Part shown: positions 16,591 to 24,120 of the stretch, piece after piece
How the letters are laid out: every line of letters starts with the position of its first letter
Position numbering within the stretch: position 1 is the stretch's first letter
From: Bellilinea sp.
Lineage (GTDB): Bacteria > Chloroflexota > Anaerolineae > Anaerolineales > Anaerolineaceae
Reading direction: 5' to 3'
Assembly: GCA_026003615.1 (NCBI GenBank)
Contig: BPHQ01000001.1
Coordinates: 1,092,151-1,156,150 of the forward strand
DNA: 64,000 nucleotides
Notes under the pieces: generated by a model
Told to the model about the DNA's origin: nothing
Database searches by the model: none
Seen by the model: only the letters and a program-made list of their open reading frames with translations
Position numbers and translations under genes: made by a program

Positions 16591-17882
16591 TACGAATTCT
16601 CCTCATCCTGCCGTTTTTCGTCACCGGGTTGGGTATCTTTTTCTAAATCTTTTTGAGTCTGGAGGCCTTTACTACTCTGTGTCTGCTCCCGGTTTTCGAC
16701 ATCTTCCGCAGGCACGGCATTTTTCTTTCTTCGATCTACCACCCATCGCCGATAAATATCACTGACGACAAACAATCCCATCCCCCCCAAAACCGTCGGA
16801 ATGAAGTACTTGTAAAATTCATTCACCCAATATACCAATGGATAGCGGTTTCGGTCAGGAATGTAATGCCCCAACCATGCATCGGGAAAGTTTTCCGTAG
16901 CATCGGGGTGGCATTTTTGGCAGGTAGCCAACAAATTTTGCTTCACTTGTAATCCCTTCAGCGGATCATCAGCCGGGCGTATGTCATGTACACCGTGACA
17001 ATCGTAACAAACTGGCATATTAATCTGCTGATCAGGATCAAGTTTTTCAAACAGAGTCACTGTGGTCCCATGGAAATCAGCCACATAAGTTTGCAGCACT
17101 TGAGTGGAAAGCCCATACTTGGACATAATTTCTTCGTTTGTGTGGCAGTCGGCACAAATTTTGGGTGAAGACAACCGGAAGGCAGCTCCACCACTGGGAC
17201 CTCTTACCGTATGAACTCCGTGACAATCAATGCAAGAAGGCACGTCCGGATTTTTTTCTATTAAAACTCCGGTTCCGTGGACGCTCTTGGCGTAATCTTC
17301 GTAAATTGTGCTATGGCACTTTCCGCAGACCATAGCCGATTGGGCATGTTCAGCAGCCATGAGGCGGCCTTGCTCATCTTTTTGGATTTTTGGCTGTTGA
17401 TGAGGATTGTGACAATCGGCGCAAATCGGTGCATTCGGATTGCCTTCGGCCATTGCCTTCGAATGGACACTGTCCATTAATTCACTGGCCTGAGACGGGT
17501 GACATTGATTACAGGTATTTTGATATTGCAAGGTGTAATCGCGGCTGGATTGAGCCAGATTTTCAGGATGTGGGTAGCCGCTGATATTGGTGTGGCAAAC
17601 CTGACAGCTCAAGGTAGCATGGGCCGAGCTACCATATGTCTCAGGAGCAACAACAACCGAAATCAAATCGCCATTCGGGAATTCCTTGACCTGACCCTCA
17701 ACCATGTGGCAGGAGAGACAGGCCGCATTATTCGGTAATTGGGCTTCTTCGATGAATGTTGCTTTAGCCAGGACGGGCTGTGGTTTTTGAAAATTAGCCA
17801 AACCAATCAGACTGATCACCATCAGTACGGCAGCTATTCCAACCACAAGCAGCATTGAGGAAAATCTGTAATGATTAGCCAT
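16590..17882 (-). CDS. Membrane-anchored 9-haem c-type cytochrome
   Basis: About 430 residues with nine CxxCH haem sites (CLSCH, CQVCH, CNQCH, CADCH, CGKCH, CIDCH, CADCH, CYDCH, CQKCH). An N-terminal signal/anchor helix and a C-terminal helix (FIPTVLGGMGLFVVSDIYR) bracket the haem region, and a charged tail lies at the C-terminus. I start at ATG 17882; an upstream in-frame TTG would add eight residues but covers the AAGGAG ribosome site. Together with the cytochrome b/c fusion it looks like a quinol-linked electron conduit across the membrane. The terminal electron acceptor is unknown. Confidence 0.87.
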   Translation of the reverse strand: MANHYRFSSMLLVVGIAAVLMVISLIGLANFQKPQPVLAKATFIEEAQLPNNAACLSCHMVEGQVKEFPNGDLISVVVAPETYGSSAHATLSCQVCHTNISGYPHPENLAQSSRDYTLQYQNTCNQCHPSQASELMDSVHSKAMAEGNPNAPICADCHNPHQQPKIQKDEQGRLMAAEHAQSAMVCGKCHSTIYEDYAKSVHGTGVLIEKNPDVPSCIDCHGVHTVRGPSGGAAFRLSSPKICADCHTNEEIMSKYGLSTQVLQTYVADFHGTTVTLFEKLDPDQQINMPVCYDCHGVHDIRPADDPLKGLQVKQNLLATCQKCHPDATENFPDAWLGHYIPDRNRYPLVYWVNEFYKYFIPTVLGGMGLFVVSDIYRRWVVDRRKKNAVPAEDVENREQTQSSKGLQTQKDLEKDTQPGDEKRQDEENS

Positions 17883-18057
17883 GATTATGAAACGCTCCTT
17901 AGCCAAAATGTCTCGAAGATTAAAAAAGGCTTACCATTAAATAAAAGAAAAAAAGGTTGCAAACAAAATTAATTATACATTAAACTCCGAATAATTATCC
18001 CCTGTCATTCCCGAAAAACCATGAAATTCATCCTATTTATGCAATGATACTTGACAC

Positions 18058-18088
18058 TAATAAAATCAACCCCCGTTCAAGACGGGGG
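18058..18088 (-). terminator. Intrinsic terminator after the 10-haem gene
   Basis: Stem CCCCCGT (18070-18076) / ACGGGGG (18082-18088) with a 5-base loop; on the minus strand it is followed by TTGATTTTATTA. It lies 27 bases after the 10-haem stop, so the downstream 9-haem gene probably has its own promoter (TATAAT on the minus strand at 17977-17972). Confidence 0.7.
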
Positions 18089-18115
18089 CTGATTCAGAGA
18101 TTTGAGTGGATTGGC

Positions 18116-20302
18116 TTACGGCCGTCGCAAATTGGCTGTATTGACCTGCACCTTACTGCTTAGATCCACAATTGAATCGTATAGCACTTGCAGGATATAT
18201 TTGCCATTATGCACGTACCCGCCCGGATCCTTCTGGACATACTGGTAGTTGTAAGCCGCCTGCAGCATTCTTGGTGTCCAGGAGACATAACGATTGGGGA
18301 AGACCGCCTCATCAGGAGAAGCTACCCCATCTTCGTTGGTATCCACAAAGAAGTATGGATAAGCGGTTGGGGAATAAGCAATCGGCGAGCCAGCCACTTC
18401 TTTGCCATAGGCACGAATGGCTTGATAAAGGATCTCGGCCAACGTATCTATTTCACCCTTGATTCCTTCATCAACGTCGCCATCACCATCATAATCCACT
18501 TTTGGATCCTCCAGACGAATCTGGGTCACATCCTCCACCTGATGGCAGGCGCGGCAGGCACCTTCCTCAACCGTCAATTTGTGGGCATCGTGACAGTCGG
18601 AGCAAGCCTGGTAGTTAGGAATATGCTCGAACTTGCCAACATATTCCTTACCAGCGTACTGGTAGACACCCTGCGCCTCCGAACCGAACAATGTCGCCCC
18701 TGCAGCAAAGTAATGGATGTTGCGGAAAGTCAATTTATCAGAGGGGGTGTCCGCATCCATTCCTGCTATGGCGCGATTAACACTCACTGTCGACTCGCGG
18801 CCCTGGTGGCAGTTGAGGCACAAGTTGTCATTCGGACTGTTTTCAAATCCCAACTTGGCTCCGCTGGGGAAGGTAACCGTTTCGACCTGATATAACGAGA
18901 AGGTAGTCAGATCGTTATGGCAGGTCTCACAGCGCAATCCGTTGGAAGGCATCATGGATATATTGACACCTTCTGCAATGAATTGCGGTAATCCGTCAGC
19001 GGTATGGCACTTGACACAGGCATTCGGTACCTTACCCTCAGCGTCCCAATGGCGGAACGCTTCGGCTGAACCATCGAAGTGTCCGGCATCCACCCGGTTT
19101 GCCAAGCTCAAATCAACTGGCGCAGATAATTTTTCATTCAGGTTTTCGATCGAGTCATACAACAATTGAATGATGTATTTTCCACCATGAGCATATCCAC
19201 CGGGATCTTTCATGGCCACTTGGAAGTTAAAGGCAGCCTTTTCCAAACGCGGTGTCCACGAAGCATACCTGTTTGGATAAGCAGCCTCCCCTTCATCAAC
19301 ACTGCCGTTCTCGTTGGTGTCAATGAAGAAATACGGATAGGCATTTTTGTCATAAACAATTGCCGTACCGGCGACTTCCTTGGCATATGCCTGAATTGCG
19401 GTATACAACATGTCCCGCAAACCGGAAATTTCATCTGCCAGTCCTTCCTCAACATCTCCATCGCCATCATAATCGGTCAGGGAGGATGCCATGCGGATCG
19501 CCCGCACCCCTTCTACAGAGGTGGCCCCGGGATGACAGGTCACGCAGCTCTCTGTTTTCAATTCCAGCGAGTGAGAATTGTGGCAATCCTGGCACGCCTG
19601 AACACCGGAGACATGCTCGAAGAGAACATCATACGATTTTCCGGGATACTGGTAGCCACCTTTAACCTGAGCCCCATACCGGCTGACTGCTGCTGCGTAA
19701 TAGTGGATATTGATGAAGCCAAGCTCACCGACAACAGTATCTTCATCTGTAGCACCGGCTTTTTGAATGGCTTCATCCACCTGCACCATAGAGGCATTGC
19801 CCTGATGGCAGGTCATACAAACCGCTTCACGTCCCAAGCCGGTTAACTCCACGCCCGACGGGAATTTTACTGTGGTAAGAGCTTCTGTCGCTGGGTTGTG
19901 ACAGGTATTGCAGTTGATGACCGTGTCGGTGGGCGCCGGTTTATCCACCGCAAATGCCTCGCTGCCATCGGCTCCGAGATAATCCAGGAAACCAGCACTG
20001 CTGTGGCATTTTGCACAGGTCGGCGGAACCTCAGCGGGATCTTCACTATCCCAATGACGGAAGGCCTCAGCCGTCGCATCGGCGTGACCCGAATTCATCC
20101 ATAAAGCGTAGTAAGGCACCTCGCTGGATAAATCCGGTGCTGTCGGGCAGGGAGCGGCTGTTGGACAGGGTACAGCAGTAGGCTGTGGTGGAACGGGTGG
20201 CTGCGTCGGCTCTGGAGTTGCTTGTTGACAGGCTGTCAAAACAACTCCCACTACTACAAGCAGGACAACCATAAGGAAGCCTTTGAGTAGTTTTCGTGTC
20301 AT
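18116..20302 (-). CDS. Decahaem c-type cytochrome lipoprotein with internal duplication
   Basis: A 728-residue exported protein. The signal peptide ends in a lipobox (VVLTAC, Cys25), followed by a Pro/Thr-rich linker. Ten CxxCH sites fall into two blocks of five (CAKCH, CNTCH, CMTCH, CQDCH, CVTCH; CVKCH, CETCH, CLNCH, CSDCH, CRACH). Each block starts with an AEAFRHWD segment and ends with a haem-free helical part (PNRYxSWTPR, then DPGGYxHxGKYI), so the gene arose by duplication of a five-haem unit. Each half also has EF-hand-like acidic loops (DYDGDGDV, DTNENGSV, DTNEDGV) that may bind calcium. It is likely an outward-facing partner of the 9-haem and cytochrome b/c proteins. A GGAGAA ribosome site precedes the ATG. 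Confidence 0.88.
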   Translation of the reverse strand: MTRKLLKGFLMVVLLVVVGVVLTACQQATPEPTQPPVPPQPTAVPCPTAAPCPTAPDLSSEVPYYALWMNSGHADATAEAFRHWDSEDPAEVPPTCAKCHSSAGFLDYLGADGSEAFAVDKPAPTDTVINCNTCHNPATEALTTVKFPSGVELTGLGREAVCMTCHQGNASMVQVDEAIQKAGATDEDTVVGELGFINIHYYAAAVSRYGAQVKGGYQYPGKSYDVLFEHVSGVQACQDCHNSHSLELKTESCVTCHPGATSVEGVRAIRMASSLTDYDGDGDVEEGLADEISGLRDMLYTAIQAYAKEVAGTAIVYDKNAYPYFFIDTNENGSVDEGEAAYPNRYASWTPRLEKAAFNFQVAMKDPGGYAHGGKYIIQLLYDSIENLNEKLSAPVDLSLANRVDAGHFDGSAEAFRHWDAEGKVPNACVKCHTADGLPQFIAEGVNISMMPSNGLRCETCHNDLTTFSLYQVETVTFPSGAKLGFENSPNDNLCLNCHQGRESTVSVNRAIAGMDADTPSDKLTFRNIHYFAAGATLFGSEAQGVYQYAGKEYVGKFEHIPNYQACSDCHDAHKLTVEEGACRACHQVEDVTQIRLEDPKVDYDGDGDVDEGIKGEIDTLAEILYQAIRAYGKEVAGSPIAYSPTAYPYFFVDTNEDGVASPDEAVFPNRYVSWTPRMLQAAYNYQYVQKDPGGYVHNGKYILQVLYDSIVDLSSKVQVNTANLRRP

Positions 20303-20427
20303 ATTGTTCTCCGTCCTTTCTTTAAAGTTTTGGGAAATTGGGTGATATATTTATGGAACAAGTTTAAAGTAATAAATGATTTCCGAATTCACCTCCTTCG
20401 GTGCAGATTAAAACCTCATTAGAAAAA

Positions 20428-20456
20428 ATTATACCGATTCTGTTATCTTAATACAA
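20428..20456 (-). promoter_or_regulatory. Promoter of the decahaem cytochrome gene
   Basis: Minus strand TTGTAT (20456-20451), 17-base spacer, TATAAT (20433-20428), leaving a leader of about 120 bases before the start codon. The rest of the 270-base gap to the LOG gene is AT-rich with no other feature I can support. Confidence 0.6.
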
Positions 20457-20571
20457 TATTAAATTGGTCTGAATTCTGATATTACAGTCAAATTAGGACG
20501 AATGTCATGCACTTTGGGGTGATACAAGCCATTTCCCTACGTTTTCCCTAAAAATCCTATAAAATTGGTGT

Positions 20572-21182
20572 ATGAAAACTCAAAACATCCACTCGATCTG
20601 TGTTTTCGCCGGTTCTGCCGACCATCTCGCCCAATCCTACCTCGATGGAGCGGCGGAATTAGGGGTTACCCTTGCAAAAAATCACATTCGGATCGTTTAC
20701 GGGGTGGGAAAACCGGTTTAATGGGCGCCTTAGCCGATGCTGCTCTGAACGCCGGTGCTACCGTCGTTGGCGTCGTGCCCCGATCCCTCTTTCAACCGCA
20801 ATTAATTCACGATCAACTCAGCGAATTAAGACTTGTGAAGAACATGCACGAGCGTAAAGCGTTAATGAGTCGGTTAGCCGATGCATTTATAGCTTTACCG
20901 GGTGGATTTGGCACCTTCGATGAATTATTCGAAACCCTCACATGGATTCAAATTGGCATTCATCGTAAACCAGTGGGATTGCTTAACATCAATAACTACT
21001 TCCTTCCGTTCGTATCCATGGTTGAACATGCACAAAAAGAAGGCTTTATTTACTCCAATCATCGAGAATTGTTCATTGTCGAAGATGATCCCCAACAAAT
21101 GCTGCTCAAGTTTCAAAACCATCACTTGCCCGAAGATTTGGAGAATTGGATAAAACGGCCTTCTGCGCCTGCCAATCCATGA
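20572..21182 (+). pseudogene. LOG-family (TIGR00730) nucleotide phosphoribohydrolase with a frameshift
   Basis: Reading from ATG 20572 gives a normal LOG N-terminus (HSICVFAGSADHLAQSYLDG ... IRIVYG) that runs into a TAA at about 20720, right after the glycine-rich motif. The rest of the protein (GGKTGLMGALADAALNAGA and the catalytic PGGFGTFDELFE) continues in the next frame to 21182. A run of four G at 20701-20704 would restore YGGGKTGLMG if it had five, so a single base is missing. An intact product would be about 200 residues and would hydrolyse nucleoside 5'-monophosphates (cytokinin-type precursors) to base and ribose phosphate. A sequencing or assembly error in the homopolymer is as likely as a true mutation. 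The upstream residues in the second frame are not LOG-like. Confidence 0.85.
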
Positions 21183-21206
21183 GGAGGATTGGAAATCCGA
21201 ATCATT

Positions 21207-21239
21207 AAACGGTCTCCCGCTCACTGCGGGAGACCGTTT
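21207..21239. terminator. Bidirectional terminator between the LOG gene and glmS
   Basis: A perfect 14-bp inverted repeat, AAACGGTCTCCCGC (21207-21220) / GCGGGAGACCGTTT (21226-21239), with a 5-base loop, between two convergent genes. The flanking T tracts are short on both sides. Confidence 0.7.
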
Positions 21240-21260
21240 GACTTAATTCTGGTTCAAAAA

Positions 21261-23102
21261 TTACTCCACCGTCACACTTTTTGCCAGATTGCGGGGTTGA
21301 TCCACATCCAATCCTCGTAAAGAAGCGATGTGGTAGGCAAATAATTGAAGTGGAATAACGGTAACCACTGGCGATAGCAGCCATGGGGTTGGCGGTACCC
21401 AAAAGACATGATCTGCAAGCTCTGGCACTCGTGTATCTCCTTCGGTCGCCACGACAAGCACGCTGCCTCCACGCGCCTTGGCTTGTTCGATTTGACTGAT
21501 CATCTTCTCATACCATGGGTCTTGGGGGGCAATCGCCAGCACCGGCATATCCCGATCCACCAGTGCAATTGGGCCGTGCTTCATTTCCCCTGCCGGATAG
21601 GCCTCAGCATGGATGTAAGAAATCTCTTTGAGTTTCAATGCCCCTTCATACGCAATCGGCATGTTGATTCCCCGCCCCAAATAAAGCATGTTGCGAATGT
21701 ACTTCATTTCTCTGGCAACAGGGATAATTTCATTTTCCCTGTCAAGACAACGCCCCACCAGATCTGGAATCAAACGTAAATCACTGACTAATTGTTTTCG
21801 CCTGGATGAATCCAACACTCCCCGCAAGTCTGCCAACAGGACGGCCAGCATATATAAATCCACCAGAGGGGCAGTAAATGCCTTGGTGGAAGCCACACCA
21901 ATTTCCGGACCAGTCTGCATAGAGATGTACCCATCGGCAATGCGCATCGCCTGCGACCCTATTGCATTGACAATGGACCATAAAATCGCTCCTCGTTTGC
22001 GCCCTTCGTCCATAGCAGCCAGTGTATCGGCCGTCTCTCCAGATTGACTGATCGCCAGAACAACCGTGTGTTCATCCACAATCGGATCTCGATATCGAAA
22101 CTCAGAGGCAATATCCACCTCTACCGGGACACGAGCGATTCTCTCGATCAATACTTTTCCCACCATACCTGCATGAGCCGCGGTACCGCAGGCTGTTATG
22201 ATGATTTTGCGAATCCTTCTTGCCAGTTCAGGAGTCAGGTTTAATTGGGGTAACCGAATTAACCCCTCATCGAAATCTACCCGTCCGGCCAGGGTATCGG
22301 TCAGTGACCGCACCTGCTCGTGAATTTCTTTTTGCATGAAATGACGATATTCGCCTTTTTCCGCCGCCACTGGATCCCAGCTGATCAGGTGCTCTTGCGC
22401 TTGAACGGGATTACCATCCAATGTCAAAACACGAACACCTTGGCGGGTAACAACGGCCATCTGATGCGAATCAAGGAAAATCATCCGGCGGGTATGATCC
22501 AGGATTGCCGGAATATCCGATGCAACGAACATTTCATTTTCGCCAATGCCAACTACCACACCGCCTGCGTTTCCAATTCGAGCCGCAATGATCTTATCCG
22601 GCTCCAAGGAGGACATCACTACTACCCCATGCGCACCTTTCAAATGGCGCAATGCCTGACGGGTAGCCTCTTCCAACGAGGTACCACTACTCAGGAAGCG
22701 CTCAATCAGATGAACAATCACCTCGGTATCGGTATCGGAATTGAAATCCACTCCCTCTGCCATCAGTTCTTCTCTCAGTTCAAGGAAGTTTTCAACAATC
22801 CCGTTATGCACCACCACAACCTGGCGAGTGTTCCCCATGTGAGGATGAGCATTACGAGCACTGGGCTCCCCGTGGGTTGCCCAACGGGTATGACCAATGC
22901 CAATGTTACCTTCGACCGGTTGACTTTCAACCAGGTTGGCGAGTTTGCTCAATTTTCCTGCATCACGACGAATTTCGATATGGCCGTTTTGCAATACGGC
23001 AATACCCGCCGAGTCGTAACCCCGGTACTCCAGTCGTTTCAAGCCATTGAGAACAATGGGAGTTGCATTGCGTTCTCCAATATAGCCAACAATGCCGCAC
23101 AT
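21261..23102 (-). CDS. glmS: Glutamine--fructose-6-phosphate aminotransferase (isomerizing)
   Basis: Makes glucosamine-6-phosphate from fructose-6-phosphate and glutamine, the first committed step towards peptidoglycan amino sugars. I start at MCGIVGY (23102), where Cys2 becomes the N-terminal glutaminase nucleophile and AAAGGAGA lies upstream; a longer frame would bury the nucleophile. The class-II amidotransferase domain (GIGHTRWATHG, VVVHNGIVENF) covers about residues 1-230, followed by two SIS isomerase domains (QSGETADT; C-terminal KSVTVE). Length is about 613, standard. A glmS-type ribozyme lies in its 5' leader, giving feedback control by the product. Confidence 0.97.
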   Translation of the reverse strand: MCGIVGYIGERNATPIVLNGLKRLEYRGYDSAGIAVLQNGHIEIRRDAGKLSKLANLVESQPVEGNIGIGHTRWATHGEPSARNAHPHMGNTRQVVVVHNGIVENFLELREELMAEGVDFNSDTDTEVIVHLIERFLSSGTSLEEATRQALRHLKGAHGVVVMSSLEPDKIIAARIGNAGGVVVGIGENEMFVASDIPAILDHTRRMIFLDSHQMAVVTRQGVRVLTLDGNPVQAQEHLISWDPVAAEKGEYRHFMQKEIHEQVRSLTDTLAGRVDFDEGLIRLPQLNLTPELARRIRKIIITACGTAAHAGMVGKVLIERIARVPVEVDIASEFRYRDPIVDEHTVVLAISQSGETADTLAAMDEGRKRGAILWSIVNAIGSQAMRIADGYISMQTGPEIGVASTKAFTAPLVDLYMLAVLLADLRGVLDSSRRKQLVSDLRLIPDLVGRCLDRENEIIPVAREMKYIRNMLYLGRGINMPIAYEGALKLKEISYIHAEAYPAGEMKHGPIALVDRDMPVLAIAPQDPWYEKMISQIEQAKARGGSVLVVATEGDTRVPELADHVFWVPPTPWLLSPVVTVIPLQLFAYHIASLRGLDVDQPRNLAKSVTVE

Positions 23103-23193
23103 AAAATCTCCTTTCAACACCTCAAGAATTCTCTACATCCATATCGGATTAGAGTCTTATACAGAATTTTCTGATATGTTTCCAGGAAAAGAT

Positions 23194-23354
23194 GGGCAAA
23201 AAAACGCCCGGAAGGCTTCCGCTGATCTCTCGATTTTCCCGGTGACCAGTTGCATTACTCTGTTATCACCGGTTAACCCTGTTTTGCAACAGGGAACCTT
23301 CCTCCTCGTCACTTCACCACCTCGGGAATCAAACGAGATGTGAAGCCATGCGCT
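23194..23354 (-). ncRNA. glmS: glmS-type self-cleaving ribozyme/riboswitch
   Basis: Read on the minus strand, 92 bases upstream of glmS. From 23354: A|GCGC (predicted cleavage between 23354 and 23353), then a long P1-type hairpin CTTCAC/GTGAAG extended by ATCTCG/CGAGGT with one bulged G, then the conserved TGACGAGG, a P3-type stem GGAAGG (23302-23297) / CCTTCC (23215-23210), ATCGA-GAGA-TCAGCGG inside it, and a P4-type hairpin GGGC/GCCC ending at 23194. Order and motifs match the known glmS ribozyme (AGCGCC, GACGAGG, ATCGA..TCGGCGG). Differences: GCGCA for GCGCC, TCAGCGG for TCGGCGG, and an insertion of about 62 bases after the 5' strand of P3. In the known class, glucosamine-6-phosphate triggers cleavage of the mRNA. 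Confidence 0.8.
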
Positions 23355-23442
23355 GGTCTTTTCCAATCCTGTTTACAAGTTTGTAATGCGTAATCACCTC
23401 CAAGGCATGATTATACCTGCCTTTTGCTATAATACAACCGTA

Positions 23443-24105
23443 ATGAGCCGCAAACCTAACCTTAGTCCTTCCCCCAACGAATCGCACACCCCATCAATAA
23501 GCCAATTATTTTTAATCCCATTAGGGTGCCTGATTCGATCTCCCTTGTTGTTTATTGGAATATTTCTGATTGGCTATTTATTCTGGTCCATCTCAACTGG
23601 TCAAATAACCCTCTTATGGACAACTGTACCAGAATTTGATACATGGAAGATTGATTCGGCGTTTACTTCGGTGGAGGATAGCAACGGCGAGGTGTGGAAA
23701 ATTCGCTACGAATCGAAAAGCACAACCGTTTTTGAAGGTTTGGTTCGCCACACCTCCCCAATTAACGAACGGGCTTTCCCTTTACTATCCCATGATATTC
23801 TTGTGACGAGTGGAGAATTTGCTAACTCCTCAATTGTGCGCACTTCAGTTTCGAATCATCGCTTTTACTGGTATTCCGATCAGTCCAAGCGCCCTGAAGG
23901 AACAATCAATTTATTGCACACTGTTCCTGCAACCGAAATAATTTTCAATCAATTGGCTCAAATCCGTAAAGGGGATACCGTCCGGATCAAGGGAATTGAG
24001 ATTCTGGACATTGCACGTTATGACCAGCAAGGTGATTTTCGAGGCAGCTGGGCTGATGCCGGCTGCAACACCCTGCTGGTCACCTCAGTTGAAATTTTGC
24101 CTTAA
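23443..24105 (+). CDS. Membrane-anchored protein of unknown function
   Basis: I do not recognise the family. Starting at MSRKPN (23443) it has 220 residues: a polar N-terminus, one membrane helix (LLFIGIFLIGYLFW, about residues 35-52) and a soluble domain rich in beta-strand that would lie outside the cell. A TATAAT box (23428-23433) ends only 9 bases before the ATG, so the transcript may have little or no leader, and an in-frame upstream Met would place the promoter inside the gene. It diverges from glmS and converges on the aldehyde oxidoreductase. Confidence 0.7.
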   Translation: MSRKPNLSPSPNESHTPSISQLFLIPLGCLIRSPLLFIGIFLIGYLFWSISTGQITLLWTTVPEFDTWKIDSAFTSVEDSNGEVWKIRYESKSTTVFEGLVRHTSPINERAFPLLSHDILVTSGEFANSSIVRTSVSNHRFYWYSDQSKRPEGTINLLHTVPATEIIFNQLAQIRKGDTVRIKGIEILDIARYDQQGDFRGSWADAGCNTLLVTSVEILP

Positions 24106-24120
24106 ATTGGTAATGATTAA

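Noticed and set aside
18188..19846. Long plus-strand frames (235 and 226 codons) opposite the decahaem cytochrome
   Set aside because: They mirror the duplicated, GC-biased haem gene; the minus-strand product has ten haem sites and a lipobox, so it is the real gene.
20565..20710. Open frame start at 20565 giving a 205-residue protein with an odd N-terminus
   Set aside because: Its first 47 residues are unlike LOG proteins, while the alternate frame from 20572 gives a correct N-terminus; this is a frameshift and not a real alternate start.
22320..23174. 284-codon open frame on the plus strand inside glmS
   Set aside because: It is the antisense of conserved glmS codons, has no family-like motif and no ribosome site.
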